From Candidatus Methanovirga basalitermitum (GTDB lineage Archaea > Methanobacteriota > Methanobacteria > Methanobacteriales > Methanobacteriaceae): 6,345 nt of DNA. Below the pieces are notes generated by a model. It was not told where the DNA came from. It did no database searches and was given only the letters and a program-made list of their open reading frames with translations. The DNA lies in assembly GCA_031284445.1 (NCBI GenBank), contig JAISZW010000249.1, positions 1 to 6,345 of the forward strand. Direction: 5' to 3'. How positions within the stretch are numbered: the first letter of the stretch is position 1; each line of letters opens with the position of its first letter. Positions 6,228-6,345 of this stretch are shown here, one piece after another. The position numbers and the translations under genes are program-made.

Positions 6228-6345
6228 TAGGGTGTTAGATTTTTGACAAAAATCGAAGCATGAACAAATCTATTTCATCATGTTTTAAGGTTTTAATCAT
6301 GCTGTTTTCTAAAAGTACATTTTTATATGGGATGTTAAATTAAAA
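6228..6345. repeat. Repeat unit B: second copy, cut by the window end
   Basis: Unit B starts TAGGGTGTTAGA (6228-6239) and has TCTAAAAGTACATT at 6308-6321. Its hairpin GATTTTTG-A-CAAAAATC (6238-6254) occupies exactly the position of the hairpin in unit A. A further inverted repeat AGCATGA (6257-6263) and TCATGCT (6297-6303) encloses the middle of the unit. After the 14-base block comes TTTTATATGGG (6320-6330), a plausible TATA box, so the unit could also be a promoter region for a rightward gene outside the window. Its end is not seen. Confidence 0.65.

Overview
The window looks like chromosome of an AT-rich methanogenic archaeon, most plausibly Methanobrevibacter or a close relative in the Methanobacteriales. 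The reasons are strong AT bias in genes and spacers, A/T-ending codons, archaeal TATA-box promoters with short leaders, U-rich rather than hairpin termination, and an archaeal-style DHH phosphoesterase with DnaJ-type zinc motifs. The genus is inferred from composition and gene type; no rRNA or other marker is present.

Layout: 1-437 is non-coding, with an unusual run of six small inverted repeats (116-229), a perfect 29-bp tandem duplication (328-385) and promoter-like sequence. A small predicted lipoprotein of unknown function follows (438-929, +). Next is a 746-residue DHH-family phosphoesterase/nuclease (1018-3258, +) with N-terminal zinc-binding motifs, an S1 domain, an OB fold and a DHH/DHHA1 catalytic part. 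A 354-bp spacer carries a duplicated motif and the TATA box of adenine deaminase (ade, 3613-5319, +). All three genes point right, but each has its own promoter-like sequence and the spacers are long, so they do not look like one operon.

The last kilobase (5320-6345) is a decaying accessory region. On the minus strand lies a RelE/HigB-like toxin gene that is almost readable but interrupted by an in-frame TGA where a glycine codon is expected, plus a one-base frameshift near its end. Just beyond its start codon are two diverged direct copies of a 136-bp repeat. Each opens with the same 12 bases, followed by a 17-nt inverted repeat at the same position whose arms changed in a compensatory way, and each carries an identical 14-base block 80 bases further on. 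This covarying paired repeat is the most novel-looking structure here. Downstream of the toxin there are only weak protein-like fragments and palindromes.

Functionally, ade serves purine salvage and the DHH protein serves nucleic-acid processing. No pathway link between these two, or to the lipoprotein, is visible.
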